Shown here: positions 36,221 through 54,977 of the stretch, in pieces
Numbering within the stretch: position 1 is the stretch's first letter
Layout of the letters: the number at the start of each line of letters is the position of its first letter
Assembly: GCA_013339895.1 (NCBI GenBank)
Contig: JABACO010000010.1
Coordinates: forward strand, 2,950,788 to 3,014,787
Source of the DNA: Ephydatia muelleri
Lineage: Eukaryota; Porifera; Demospongiae; Spongillida; Spongillidae
Length of the DNA stretch: 64,000 bases
Direction: 5' to 3'
The notes under the pieces: model-generated
What the model saw: the letters and a program-made list of their open reading frames with translations, nothing else
Database searches by the model: none
What the model was told of the DNA's origin: nothing
Program-made: the position numbers and the translations under genes

Positions 36221-36534
36221 AAGTTTTAGACTGATGTGTATCACTAGTGTAACATGTATAGTCTTATGTTATGCCAGTAAGTGTAGCTGACATAGTTTTT
36301 ATACCTTTTTGGTTATATACTAAGTTAGTACCTATGACATGCATATCTGTATTCTTCCAGTTGCATGGAAACTGATCATGCAAACATATTCTTCAAGTGA
36401 TCCTGAACATGTCCAGCTAAGTACGATGACAAAGCAGGACAAGTTGTGGAAGACCGATATATGTACATCACAGCATGCTGATTGAGGTTTTACAACTGAT
36501 AATGCTCCAATAGATTTTCACTTGTTCTTGAGGG

Positions 36535-36600
36535 GTTGGGGGGGGGGGGGGGGGGGGGGTGGGGAGAGGATAGGGGGAGTGGGGGGAGCAGGCAAACTCA
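36535..36600 (+). repeat. Poly-G / G-rich tract
   Basis: Run of about 23 G with a single T, followed by GGGAGAGGATAGGGGGAGTGGGG. A possible G-quadruplex site, but also a common assembly-error context. Confidence 0.85.
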
Positions 36601-38090
36601 CTATGTAGGATTCCAAGTGTCTTGAATACAATTAACAAAATACATTATAGATGATATTCCTTTGGACTTTAGTGAGTGTATTTGGATAGCTCCATCGAAT
36701 GCCTACAATGTAGTGATATCCTCACTCTTAGAATGTTTTAGACAATGGTCACTCGTTCCCTAGGGGAAAAAAATGTCTGATAAGATATTGGATAAGAGGC
36801 TTATTGCATGATTGAAGCCTAATGTTAGTGGTTATGGAAAAGCACAAGTTAGGAACTGGCTGCCAAATTTGTTTGATATTGTGAACTAGAACACAAATTT
36901 CCTCTATTATTTAGCAATGGATTATTGAATTAGCCAGAGCAAAGGGGAGATGGTAATATATATTGGAGATGGAGGTGATTGTAACAACTAGGCACAAACA
37001 CTCTTCGTAATGCGGTTCACAGCACCTTTCAGCGAGCAGGTTTATCAGCACACCTAGAAGTTGGATGTGGTTGGGGAAAAGATAATGCCAGAACACGACC
37101 AGCTGACATCCTTGTCACCTCTGCTGCCTTTTACATTACTGTTACATCCCCGCTTAATTCTCTCTAATATGTTGGAAGCGGGCATGTACCAGGGTGTTTC
37201 AGCTAAGTCAGCAGAACACAGAAAGCACACAGAAAACGATCCCTAAGTGTGTTGAGTTGGGCTGGCGATGCATACCATTGGCAGGTGAGAGCTATGGAGC
37301 CTGGGGTCCCAGAGGCGTCGAAGGCCTTCTCACAGGTGGCTACTCGTTTAGCCATCGTCGTAAACACTCCCAAGGCCAAAATAGTGGCAGAGCTCTATGG
37401 CCCGCCTTAGTTTATTATTGGTTAGAGTTAACGCTCGATCAATTCTTTGCCGTTTCCTATCCCCAAACTCCCCAACAAGAAAACGAACTGATTACTTTGT
37501 TGTTTGTGTATGTCATCATTCAATGTTATAAAATATTATAATTGTATTAATGTGTTGTATATTTTATCGGAAGTTTCGTTAGAAACTTCCATATAGGATT
37601 TGACCACGACCATGAATGTCATTAAAAAAAACGCGACCCGTCTGTACAACACTCCCGACGATCGGATCGTGCAGCGTGTTTTAGCAATCGATCTAGAAGT
37701 CAAAAAGGGTACTTTCGTTCTTGTTTCATGTCGCAGAACCGCTGGTTGCAGAGAACAAGAGTGTGCTGCCCGTTCTCGTTCCCAGTCTCGGAATTCGTCT
37801 CCTTCTCATCCTCCTTCTTGGCAACGCATAACTCGGGTCAGGAACACTTTTAAAGCGATGAAAAATTTCACCAATAGCTTCAGAATCGGCACGCAGGACT
37901 CGCTTTATATAAATAAGTAGTTGTTTATACTTTGATACACAATCGAATATCAGCCTATGTCTTGTATAATTAGAATCATTTCGTAATTACGGTCTAAAGA
38001 TAAACGGCATGTGTATAAATAGCATAACAATTAGAGAAAAGCTCTTTGGTGATTCAATCGTCGTTGGTGTGCTACTTTTTTATTAGTGAA
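36601..38090. other. No recognised gene; one Arg/Ser-rich ORF
   Basis: A 106-codon plus-strand frame at 37600-37920 starts MTTTMNVIKKNATRLYNTPD and contains ARSRSQSRNSSPSHPPSWQR. It may belong to the same relic as the DPEKKR-repeat region just downstream, but no family is recognised. The rest shows no coding signal. Confidence 0.35.
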
Positions 38091-38104
38091 GTTGTTTTCA
38101 TCAA

Positions 38105-38670
38105 AATGCCTTTCACTTCAAGAAAAGAAACGAGCGAAAACGACGGTGCGAAATACCTTGAAGTTCGAGACGATGTTTTAGAATACGGCACGGGCATCCT
38201 ACAAGGCAGACCCTGAAAAGAAACGGACAGGGGAACGCGAGCGTTATCATGCAGACCCAGTTAAAGAAACGGTCAGCTAAACGCAAAAGCTATGACGCAG
38301 ACCCAGAAAAGAAACGGTCAGCTAACGCGAAAGCTATTGAAGCAGACCCAGAAAAAGAAAACGGTCAGCTAAACGCGAAAGCTATAAAGCAGACCCAGAA
38401 AAGAAACGGGCAGCTAAACGCGAAAGCATAAAGCAGACCCAGAAAAGAAACGGTCAGCTAAACGCGAAAGCTATGAAGCAGGACCCAGAAAAGAACAGAC
38501 TGCTGAACGCGAGCGTTATCATGCAGACCCAAAAAAGAAACGGTCAGCTAAACGGAACGTTATTGGGAGGATCCTGAATGTTCTCGCTTGGCGAAGAGAG
38601 TGCGGTACGGGAAGGCAAGCGTGCCCTGCAAAAACCAACGAGGCCATCGAAAAGAACTACCGACAGAGTT
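38105..38670 (+). pseudogene. DPEKKR-repeat gene relic with multiple frameshifts
   Basis: ATG at 38106 opens MPFTSRKETSEN. From 38200 to 38560 about eight ~45-bp units encode variants of YxADPEKKRxAKRxx, spread over all three frames by small indels. The last part reads EDPECSRLAKRVRYGKASVP then CKNQRGHRKELPTELF and meets a GTATGT donor near 38677. Arrays of this kind occur in many predicted proteins of demosponges as I recall, often beside transposon genes. The indels make this copy non-functional; the repeat structure itself may have generated them by slippage. Confidence 0.65.
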
Positions 38671-39004
38671 ATTCCAGGTATGTAAATGTCGATGAAGAAT
38701 TCAGCAAGGGTTTTCATATGACATTTAGCTCAAACGTTGCGTCAATGTTGCCTTCTGTTAGATGCATGGTTTGAATATTCTAGTGCGACGTAGCAAATGT
38801 CATATTGCAATTGCATGTGTACTATAGGGCAGAGGGGGTGGGGTATAAAAAGAAATGCTGTCGTGTTGTGCCACGTGGTTGGTGATAATCATTGCTCAGG
38901 GCATGTTTTTGATACCATCTTGCATTGAGTCAGAAGTGGCTTCAGGTTTAGCAATTGGATTTCATGCATTTTAGTGGGATGTAAGGGCAGAACATAAGCC
39001 GTGG

Positions 39005-39095
39005 AGGCGGGGTGGCCGTGGTGGCCGTCCAGGAGGAGGCAGAGGTAGAGGAGGCAGAGGTAGAGGAGGCAGAGGTAAGAGGAGGCAGAGGTAGG
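39005..39095 (+). repeat. GGAGGCAGAGGTAGA minisatellite
   Basis: Five or six ~15-bp units encoding Gly/Arg (RGG-like) in one frame, ending in short out-of-frame variants. No gene context. Confidence 0.8.
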
Positions 39096-39317
39096 GAATG
39101 AGGCACAAGACGAGGTGGCCTGGCCGGCGGACGAGGCGACTTTTTTTCCGAAGTTATAAACGTTTATTATTATTATTATTAACCTGTGTTGGTCCATGTA
39201 CATGTATACTGTCGTGTGTTAAAGTTTTGATGCAACATCCCGGGTTGACGGGTTCCATGGCCACGAATGTGTAAGTAGATCTGCGGGGATGACAGGTGGG
39301 CGAACCGCTTCTCCGCT

Positions 39318-39437
39318 AGTCTCGTACCCAGACCCATCACATCACAGCAGCGGAAGGAGATTTAATAGGTTGAAAAAGCGTAGCGGTGATGTAATCCATC
39401 CGCTGCTGTGGATGTGATGGGGTCTGGGTACGAGACT
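39318..39437. mobile_element. 120-bp MITE, GTCTGGGTACGAGAC ends
   Basis: AGTCTCGTACCCAGACC at the left and its complement GGTCTGGGTACGAGACT at the right; internal CAGCAGCGGA / TCCGCTGCTG also pair. A partial copy follows at 39477-39520. Diverged relatives with CGGTGATGTAATC and GGTCTGGG occur at 22940-22995, 48160-48220 and 54765-54815. Confidence 0.75.
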
Positions 39438-39633
39438 ACTACCAGGTCGGGAGTCATCACGTTCCAGAATATGTGCCTCGTACCCAGACGTATATATAAA
39501 ACCGTATGCGTACGAGACTACGTCGTCATAATCATGTCGGAGACCGTGTCCCTATATTGTATAGATGGGAAAGAATGAAAATGGGAGAAGCAGCGATACA
39601 GCAGTCATTGGGTGTGATAAAAAAATTAAGAAA

Positions 39634-39913
39634 ACAAGTAAATAAAAACATTCTCTATGAGCAAAGTTGGTGGGATATAGGATTTGAAGGCAATTGGTGG
39701 TGTAAAAAGCAAGGAAACAAGGTCTTATCTGAAGGGAAAATGTAATAGTCCTATATTTAGCACATTTAGGGTATATGTTGTTTGTGTGCTAAATATAGCA
39801 CTATTACATTTCCCTTCAAGATAAGACTTGTTTCCTTGCTTTTTACACCACCAATTGCCTTCAAATCCTATATCCCACCAACTTTCTCATAGAGAATGTT
39901 TTTATTTACTTGT
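39634..39913. mobile_element. 280-bp near-perfect palindromic MITE
   Basis: Arms of ~125 bp (ACAAGTAAATAAAAACATTC at the left, exact complement at the right) around a ~30-bp loop near 39760. Few mismatches. A diverged relative lies at about 52330-52430 (GTTTCCTTGCTTTTTGCACC). The 79-codon frame starting at 39506 runs into this element and is not a gene. Confidence 0.85.
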
Positions 39914-41100
39914 TATTATTAATATCCGATTAAGTAAAACGTGAATGTTTTTATGTCAAGAAATGTAACGCTTGCGTTGAAATGTATGGCTGATTAAAAA
40001 TTGAGCCTTAATTACAACTCCATGACAGATAGTCTGATTCGCAGTGCGTTAAAATCATTCTGTAGAAGACTCTTTCAGACGTCTAGACTACGATACAAAT
40101 TAGAAATCTTGAAAACATGCGCTAGGGTGGAACGATTGTGTAACATAAAAATGTGTGAAACAAAATAAAAAACTTCCATTAGAATGAAAATTGCATGGTA
40201 TAATTTACAAATATTACAGACCAGCAAATAACGTATATGGATTAGTCAGTTCTTGTTTAATCCTATTCCTTACTGACTTGTATACTCAATTGGTGCATAC
40301 AAATTGTACAATTTTTTTTATGAAAAATAATTTTAAATATCTCGAGTTAATTAACTATTAAATGAATCAGGGCGTTGTTGTAACTATTCAGAACATTATC
40401 ACTGTCCATATTCAGCAGATCATGCATGAAGTATACTCTGCTAGTTAGTCGATCTGCTGGTGGTATACTGTTGCATAGCCGTCGAAGGAATATGATTGTT
40501 TTATTACTTTGTTGTTTAAATGCAATGAAGTCAGTCGATGAGTCGCCACGAGGTCAGACATGAAATATACACTCTATTTCCCATAGCAACCTATGGGATT
40601 CACTCCTGATAATACGCCATTCTTTCTGATTGAACTACTGCTATCTGAACCTACTTGAATATAATGACTGTCCATGCGCATTGTAGATCCTTAACTTAAG
40701 CAGACTTAACGTATCACAAGCTGTGCACATATACATGTACGTATAAGTGCGTGTACTGTACATGAATAGAATCTGACTCAAAACTATATTACATGCATTG
40801 GTGTCATGGCATCCGATGGAGGATCCCAAGAGAACGCAGGCCGTCGCAAGAGAGGTACCAATGCAGGTTGTGCGGATGAGTCGTCGCCCCCTCCCCGCAT
40901 CGCGGAGAAGACGGACTTGCCCCAATGGTTGACGCGGCTTGAATTTACGTACGTCAGGCGAAGTTCAATGGATCTGCAAACGCTTATGCCATGTGGAGGA
41001 CTGGGCACCTGCAACGGAAGGAGGCGTGCCACGCGTGAAGGTCTGGGCACCCGACCTGGGTAAACCAAGGGTGTTGCGGAATGATTTGAGCAGTGCAGTC

Positions 41101-41513
41101 CAGTGGCGTATCCAGAGAGGGTGCTCCGGGTGCTTGAGCACCCCCCTCGGCCTTAGGTGGTAAAATTATTAAAAATTATACTTTGTATTATTAATAATTA
41201 GTCACCGCGTATATTCGATCATGTCGATTTTAAAGCACTTCCAAAAATCGAAAGTAGTGCCACCAAGTGCCGCGACCTCATTGGCTGTTTCAAGCGATGC
41301 AGCCAATATAGGTAAAATTCTCTGCCTGCGTTACGTAGGTGGTTTCCACAAGAAAATATCTACTTGTACCTACCTTAGGTAGGTAGGTACTGTAGATATT
41401 TTCTGTGTGCCCAAAGGTATCGGACCTGAAGTGGAATGGCCCCCCCCTCCCACTTTTTTGTATGGGGCCTGACCTTAAGCACCCCTCTCGCTGAAATCCT
41501 GGATACGCCACTG
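41101..41513. mobile_element. 413-bp hAT-like MITE
   Basis: Ends CAGTGGCGTATCCAG and CTGGATACGCCACTG, the classical form of many hAT-derived MITEs, with further inverted matches (GGGTGCTTGAGCACCCCCCT / AAGCACCCCTCTCG). A 7-bp imperfect direct repeat GCAGTCC / GCAATCC overlaps the ends. Confidence 0.75.
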
Positions 41514-41597
41514 CAATCCGTCCAGCGCGGCGGCGTAGGTATGGTAGTAACTTCGTTTCTTTGTGTTCTTAGGCGTTGCGCAGGCTTAAGCAATGCA

Positions 41598-41598
<1 letters not shown>

Positions 41599-41650
<52 letters not shown>

Positions 41651-41655
41651 TGTGT
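41599..41655 (+). repeat. GT microsatellite
   Basis: GT run with one GTGGTG interruption. Confidence 0.95.
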
Positions 41656-41659
41656 ATTT

Positions 41660-42943
41660 AAAGCTGCCCATTTGTATTTAGTTCGGTCTTGTGCTATACA
41701 GCTTTATATTGCTGCTATACTTTGGTGATTGTGCTTGGCTTGTGCGCTAGCTCTCTATCTGGTCCTTACGATCCGTCACATACCACTACTAGAGTGAAGA
41801 GGATGTGCCGTTTAGAATACTTTCACAACAGGGACTGACTACTACCATAGATATGCTACTACTGACACTAATGTAAAACTGTTTGAGTCAGCAGAGAAAG
41901 ATTACTTATATAGGTACAGAATGGATGCACAGCATGTGATATGTGCAGGTCAGGTGAGACATGCCACTAGACAGACAGACGCTACATGTCACAAGTCAGC
42001 TGAGTTCAGGTATATGGCAGGTGCTACACAAGCAACAATGTAAAAGAGTTGGTGTAGTACATTGCTCAGTGTATAGGTCAATGAAAGAAATGACGAACGT
42101 CATATTATTTATTGGAGGAGGGTGCATGGAGAGGGGGGATATGGCATGGGTCCTATTGGTATTCATGTGTAGGGCGGGATAAAATCGCGATAGGATGGCA
42201 GCTAATGACTTAATAAGGAGTAGAGCTTTGAAATTTTCTTTCGGTTGGCAACTGCATCTTCGTGTTGATAATTTCTGAGAAGTGAGTTCATTGATGGTGT
42301 GTGGTGGGTCTTCTGTATACCCCTGCGTCAAGGGGAAATGTTAAATGCACTGCAATGCTTTTTATACCTGTCAGGCACCTACTGATTACCTAGCTGTATC
42401 TGTTTCTGCACCCAGAGAGGGATTTTAAGGTTGTAAAATCTGCCCCGCACTTTTCCAATATACTGGTCAGTTATTGTCTCTCATTTTACGTATTTGCATG
42501 TGAGTTTGTTTCTTCCAATAACGGAATCCCACAAGGACTCGCAGGTCCAAAGTTGTCGGACTGCGTGCGTGTATCGCTAGCTCTGGCCTAAGCTACACTT
42601 GCTTTGTGATCATTTACGCAATTGGCGCAGGAAGGAATACTAAAGTGCATCGGCCAATGTTACATGATATGTGGGATGGGCGCGGCTGGGCTCCAGAGCT
42701 CCAGAGCTCCTCCAACACAGCGAGAGGGAAGGGATGTAAAAGTTTCCATATCGGGTTTGGGGCGAACCCTCAAGCAATGCTAATCAGTACCACATATAGG
42801 AAGTTTTTAAAATTATCGAACTGCTATGGCTACCGTACGTAGGTATATTCGTTTTAAACGTTCGATAGAAACCACGGCACGAGCAAAATTAAATTTACAT
42901 AGAACTCCTTTAGCGTGGGGATCTTGATGCAGGTAGGATACCG
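41660..42943. other. No recognisable gene
   Basis: Short frames only, no domains or splice-supported exons; ends at the large gap. Confidence 0.5.
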
Positions 42944-43943
42944 NNNNNNNNNNNNNNNNNNNNNNNNNNNNNNNNNNNNNNNNNNNNNNNNNNNNNNNNN
43001 NNNNNNNNNNNNNNNNNNNNNNNNNNNNNNNNNNNNNNNNNNNNNNNNNNNNNNNNNNNNNNNNNNNNNNNNNNNNNNNNNNNNNNNNNNNNNNNNNNNN
43101 NNNNNNNNNNNNNNNNNNNNNNNNNNNNNNNNNNNNNNNNNNNNNNNNNNNNNNNNNNNNNNNNNNNNNNNNNNNNNNNNNNNNNNNNNNNNNNNNNNNN
43201 NNNNNNNNNNNNNNNNNNNNNNNNNNNNNNNNNNNNNNNNNNNNNNNNNNNNNNNNNNNNNNNNNNNNNNNNNNNNNNNNNNNNNNNNNNNNNNNNNNNN
43301 NNNNNNNNNNNNNNNNNNNNNNNNNNNNNNNNNNNNNNNNNNNNNNNNNNNNNNNNNNNNNNNNNNNNNNNNNNNNNNNNNNNNNNNNNNNNNNNNNNNN
43401 NNNNNNNNNNNNNNNNNNNNNNNNNNNNNNNNNNNNNNNNNNNNNNNNNNNNNNNNNNNNNNNNNNNNNNNNNNNNNNNNNNNNNNNNNNNNNNNNNNNN
43501 NNNNNNNNNNNNNNNNNNNNNNNNNNNNNNNNNNNNNNNNNNNNNNNNNNNNNNNNNNNNNNNNNNNNNNNNNNNNNNNNNNNNNNNNNNNNNNNNNNNN
43601 NNNNNNNNNNNNNNNNNNNNNNNNNNNNNNNNNNNNNNNNNNNNNNNNNNNNNNNNNNNNNNNNNNNNNNNNNNNNNNNNNNNNNNNNNNNNNNNNNNNN
43701 NNNNNNNNNNNNNNNNNNNNNNNNNNNNNNNNNNNNNNNNNNNNNNNNNNNNNNNNNNNNNNNNNNNNNNNNNNNNNNNNNNNNNNNNNNNNNNNNNNNN
43801 NNNNNNNNNNNNNNNNNNNNNNNNNNNNNNNNNNNNNNNNNNNNNNNNNNNNNNNNNNNNNNNNNNNNNNNNNNNNNNNNNNNNNNNNNNNNNNNNNNNN
43901 NNNNNNNNNNNNNNNNNNNNNNNNNNNNNNNNNNNNNNNNNNN
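42944..43943. other. Assembly gap (1000 N)
   Basis: Exactly 1000 undetermined bases. The three 350-380-codon frames across it are artefacts. Confidence 1.
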
Positions 43944-44694
43944 TGTTTAATAGGATCAAGTCTGATAGCCAGCAGTAGAAAATTGAACACTCATATCATG
44001 AGAATACCCTGAGTGGTGTGAACATAAGTTATTGACTAATTCAATAGTACAATAAAATGTGAGCGCATGCACATTAACGTACATCCCGAATAGCAGCCAT
44101 GCAGATTCCAATGGGCATTGGTTGACTCCAATTATACCTCCCGCTTTTCATAAAACGCCAGCCCTTTGCAATTACAATAAACCTCTCATCTCATGGAATC
44201 GATGAAATCACTGGCTTAGAATACACATTGCATAGAGCATACTAATATAGAGCATACAAACGCTTAGTTTGTACCATGCGTCCGTACGTGTGTATAAAGC
44301 GTCACACGTGCATGCACTAAATAATCAACCGGCTATAAATCTGGTCGACCGTCTTAAAATCAGGTCAAAACTGACTGAGTTATACTAAATCGGGCCTTAC
44401 ATATACCGGTTACTCTATATAGTGCAGAGCGTATCACATCTGATGGCGATGGTTGAAACACGAATCCTGTTTGCACATTATATGAAACACCGAGTGTAGC
44501 GTCGTTAGGAATTATATATTTGCATCATTATAGCCTCTCAGTGTTTGTATACGCTCGTTTCTATGTAATCCGTTTTCGCAATGCAAAATGGTATATAAAC
44601 GAGCTACGTTTACATACAGACCATGCATGCGCGGCTTAAGGCAGGAATTCAGCAGAGTCCTTTAATTTGAATCTCTATACGGAGAAGGCCGCAA

Positions 44695-51848
<7,154 letters not shown>

Positions 51849-52329
51849 GATTTAGTACACACATGCAAGCATAATGAACACTGCATCCACTACAGTACAT
51901 GTTAATTTTGTAGAGGTTACCACAAGGTGCTAGTTTAGAAAATAATCATCAGTTGATGTGTGTGTTTATTTTTTACAATTTTTAATACAATCGCAAACCC
52001 ACCGACATGTACGTATCGATGCATGCAGGCCACGTGAGCGGTTCTGTCGGCAATTCATGAACACGTACATGTACGTAGGCATTATCCGAAGAAAAGGGAG
52101 TTTTTAAACACACAGATAAACGTTAATCCCCGCCCCAGACTATATATGGAGTTACATGGATTGGAAACGCTGTACGTCAATACGATATAATCAGTGCATG
52201 GTCTACGTTAATACAAGTAAATTAAAAAAAACTTCTCTATTGAGAAAGTGATCTGTAGGATGTAGGATTGGTGGTGCAAAGTATCCTACAACTAACTGTC
52301 CTATACATTTTGCAAATATCCTTTATTTG

Positions 52330-52430
52330 CAAATGTAGTAGGATCCTTTTAAACCCAACAGTACTGTACCGTGTTTCCTTGCTTTTTGCACCGTGCACCA
52401 ATTTTAATCCTATACAGAATATAACTGGTA
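52330..52430. repeat. Diverged relative of the 280-bp palindrome at 39.6 kb
   Basis: GTTTCCTTGCTTTTTGCACC...CAATTTTAATCCTATA matches the right arm at 39828-39875; a weak inverted counterpart (GTAGGATTGGTGGTGCAAAG) lies at 52260-52281. Confidence 0.55.
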
Positions 52431-52450
52431 TGTGCAAGAGTACTGTATGT

Positions 52451-53309
<859 letters not shown>

Positions 53310-53329
53310 GTGTGTGTGTGCATAAGAAT

Positions 53330-53990
53330 GTGCCATATGCGATGCGTGTATGCAACAATGCACGGGTGCTTGTATACTACTGCGCATGTGCGAAAAAATA
53401 ACAGCTCAACACATCGTATAGCTGGGTGGGCTTGGCGAACAAGGATTATGGAACATAGCTAGGGGAGCTTTATTACACATTAGTGGCGATGATCATGATA
53501 CGAGTGCGTAGCAAATAGCCTTACGCGAATACTGTGCATGTCACCCTGTTTCGTGAGAGGTATACAAGATGTACTGCAACCTCCCTCCTAAACCCCTGTA
53601 CCATGCACTTGACCACATACTATGTGCAGCGTCCACTGTGCACGCAGCCAGTATCACACAACAACACCAAATAGACTGTTACAAAAGTTACTGGCTCTGC
53701 ACGAACGCTTCTAAAGACTGAATAAGAGTCTACTTACTCACACTTAAATACCACCACGTGGATGAGTCACGTGCATTACCCATATACCGGATTCCGGAGG
53801 GAGCATAGTTTCCATCTAATTCGCTGCACTCAACCGATGGAAACATATATCATCCACGGATCCGTTAATTTGGTATGATTGTCTTATGAATTGAGAAACC
53901 TTCTTCTCTACCCGCATAAACTCACTTCCTGCGTGGACGAGGCTAAAACAGTTGTGAATAGTGTCGCTGTAAGGCGGGGAATGGGTGGAT
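53330..53990. other. No recognisable gene
   Basis: Short frames only. No exon or repeat is supported between the hAT element and the foldback relic. Confidence 0.45.
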
Positions 53991-54009
53991 AATGGGCGGA
54001 ACAAGAAAG

Positions 54010-54350
54010 CTATCCATTTTTATTGTGGAATGGAACGCAATAATTTCGCGAATTGAGCGGGAAATGTGCATGAACTTTAATTTGCACATCTGTATCTCCG
54101 TAACAAAATTTAACTAACAGAATCATTCAACACCTCTACGTACATACCAAATATGATGTGATTTGAATGCTCATACCTGAAGACATAGATGGCGATTTTG
54201 AACCCCATGGGGTATCGGACCTCGACACTGTACTCGTGTAAGACACCATAATACATTTTCACATCGAGAAATGTGTAGTATAAAGTGTTGAAAATAGCAA
54301 GTTAACCGCTCGAACATTATTGAGATTCAAATGGGCTACATTTTTACAAC
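54010..54350. repeat. One-armed relic of the intron foldback family
   Basis: CATCTGTATCTCCGTAAC, TTTTGAACCCCATGGGGTAT and GTGTAGTATAAAGTGTTGAA parallel 46420-46760 in order and spacing, with about a quarter of positions changed. No inverted partner. Confidence 0.7.
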
Positions 54351-54977
54351 ACTAAGGTTGCAGCTCAACCTCTCGGGTAAAAATTCCAAATTTACAGATA
54401 GATGCACCCAATCATGTGAGATGCAGCGCTGATATTACCTGTTAATATCCGAGGGATACTCTTCTATCTACCAAAGAACTTTGAAAAGACTTTCAATTTA
54501 AGTACTAGTTTAATTAAAAAATATAAACTACATTTTCGTTTCACTTGATCATTTGATCATCATCATTTGATTACCATGTCGGAACATGATAATCACTAAA
54601 GCCAAGCGTTTCACACTTAGTTATCTTTCAGCTCTACTACTTGAACATCAAATCAAACTGCTAGTATTGGCAATAACATCGGGCAAACCTGAGCCATTTA
54701 GAGACAGTGCAAAATACAATTATACAGCTGCAGATGGAACACATGAGCACTACACGTAATTACGTTCACACAGCGGTGATGTAATCTCTCCATGGCTGCA
54801 CAACGTTTGGTCTGGGGCAACAATAGCTTGTGGCAACACGGCTGGGTGGGTTACGTATTTATCTGAATGCACTGTGTTGCAGTTCAAATTGTGCAAACTA
54901 AACACAGATTTAAAATACATAGAAGAACAGAATGCTTTGGAGGCCCATATATGGCCGTTTGCCCATACATGGCAGTG

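Noticed and set aside
40806-41063. 85-codon ORF with a good ATG (MASDGGSQENAGRRKRG)
   Set aside because: It may be a first exon or transposon fragment, but no partner exon or motif supports it.
42854-44012. Three 350-380-codon ORFs
   Set aside because: They consist almost entirely of undetermined bases in the 1000-N gap; likewise 13376-13673 over the 100-N gap.
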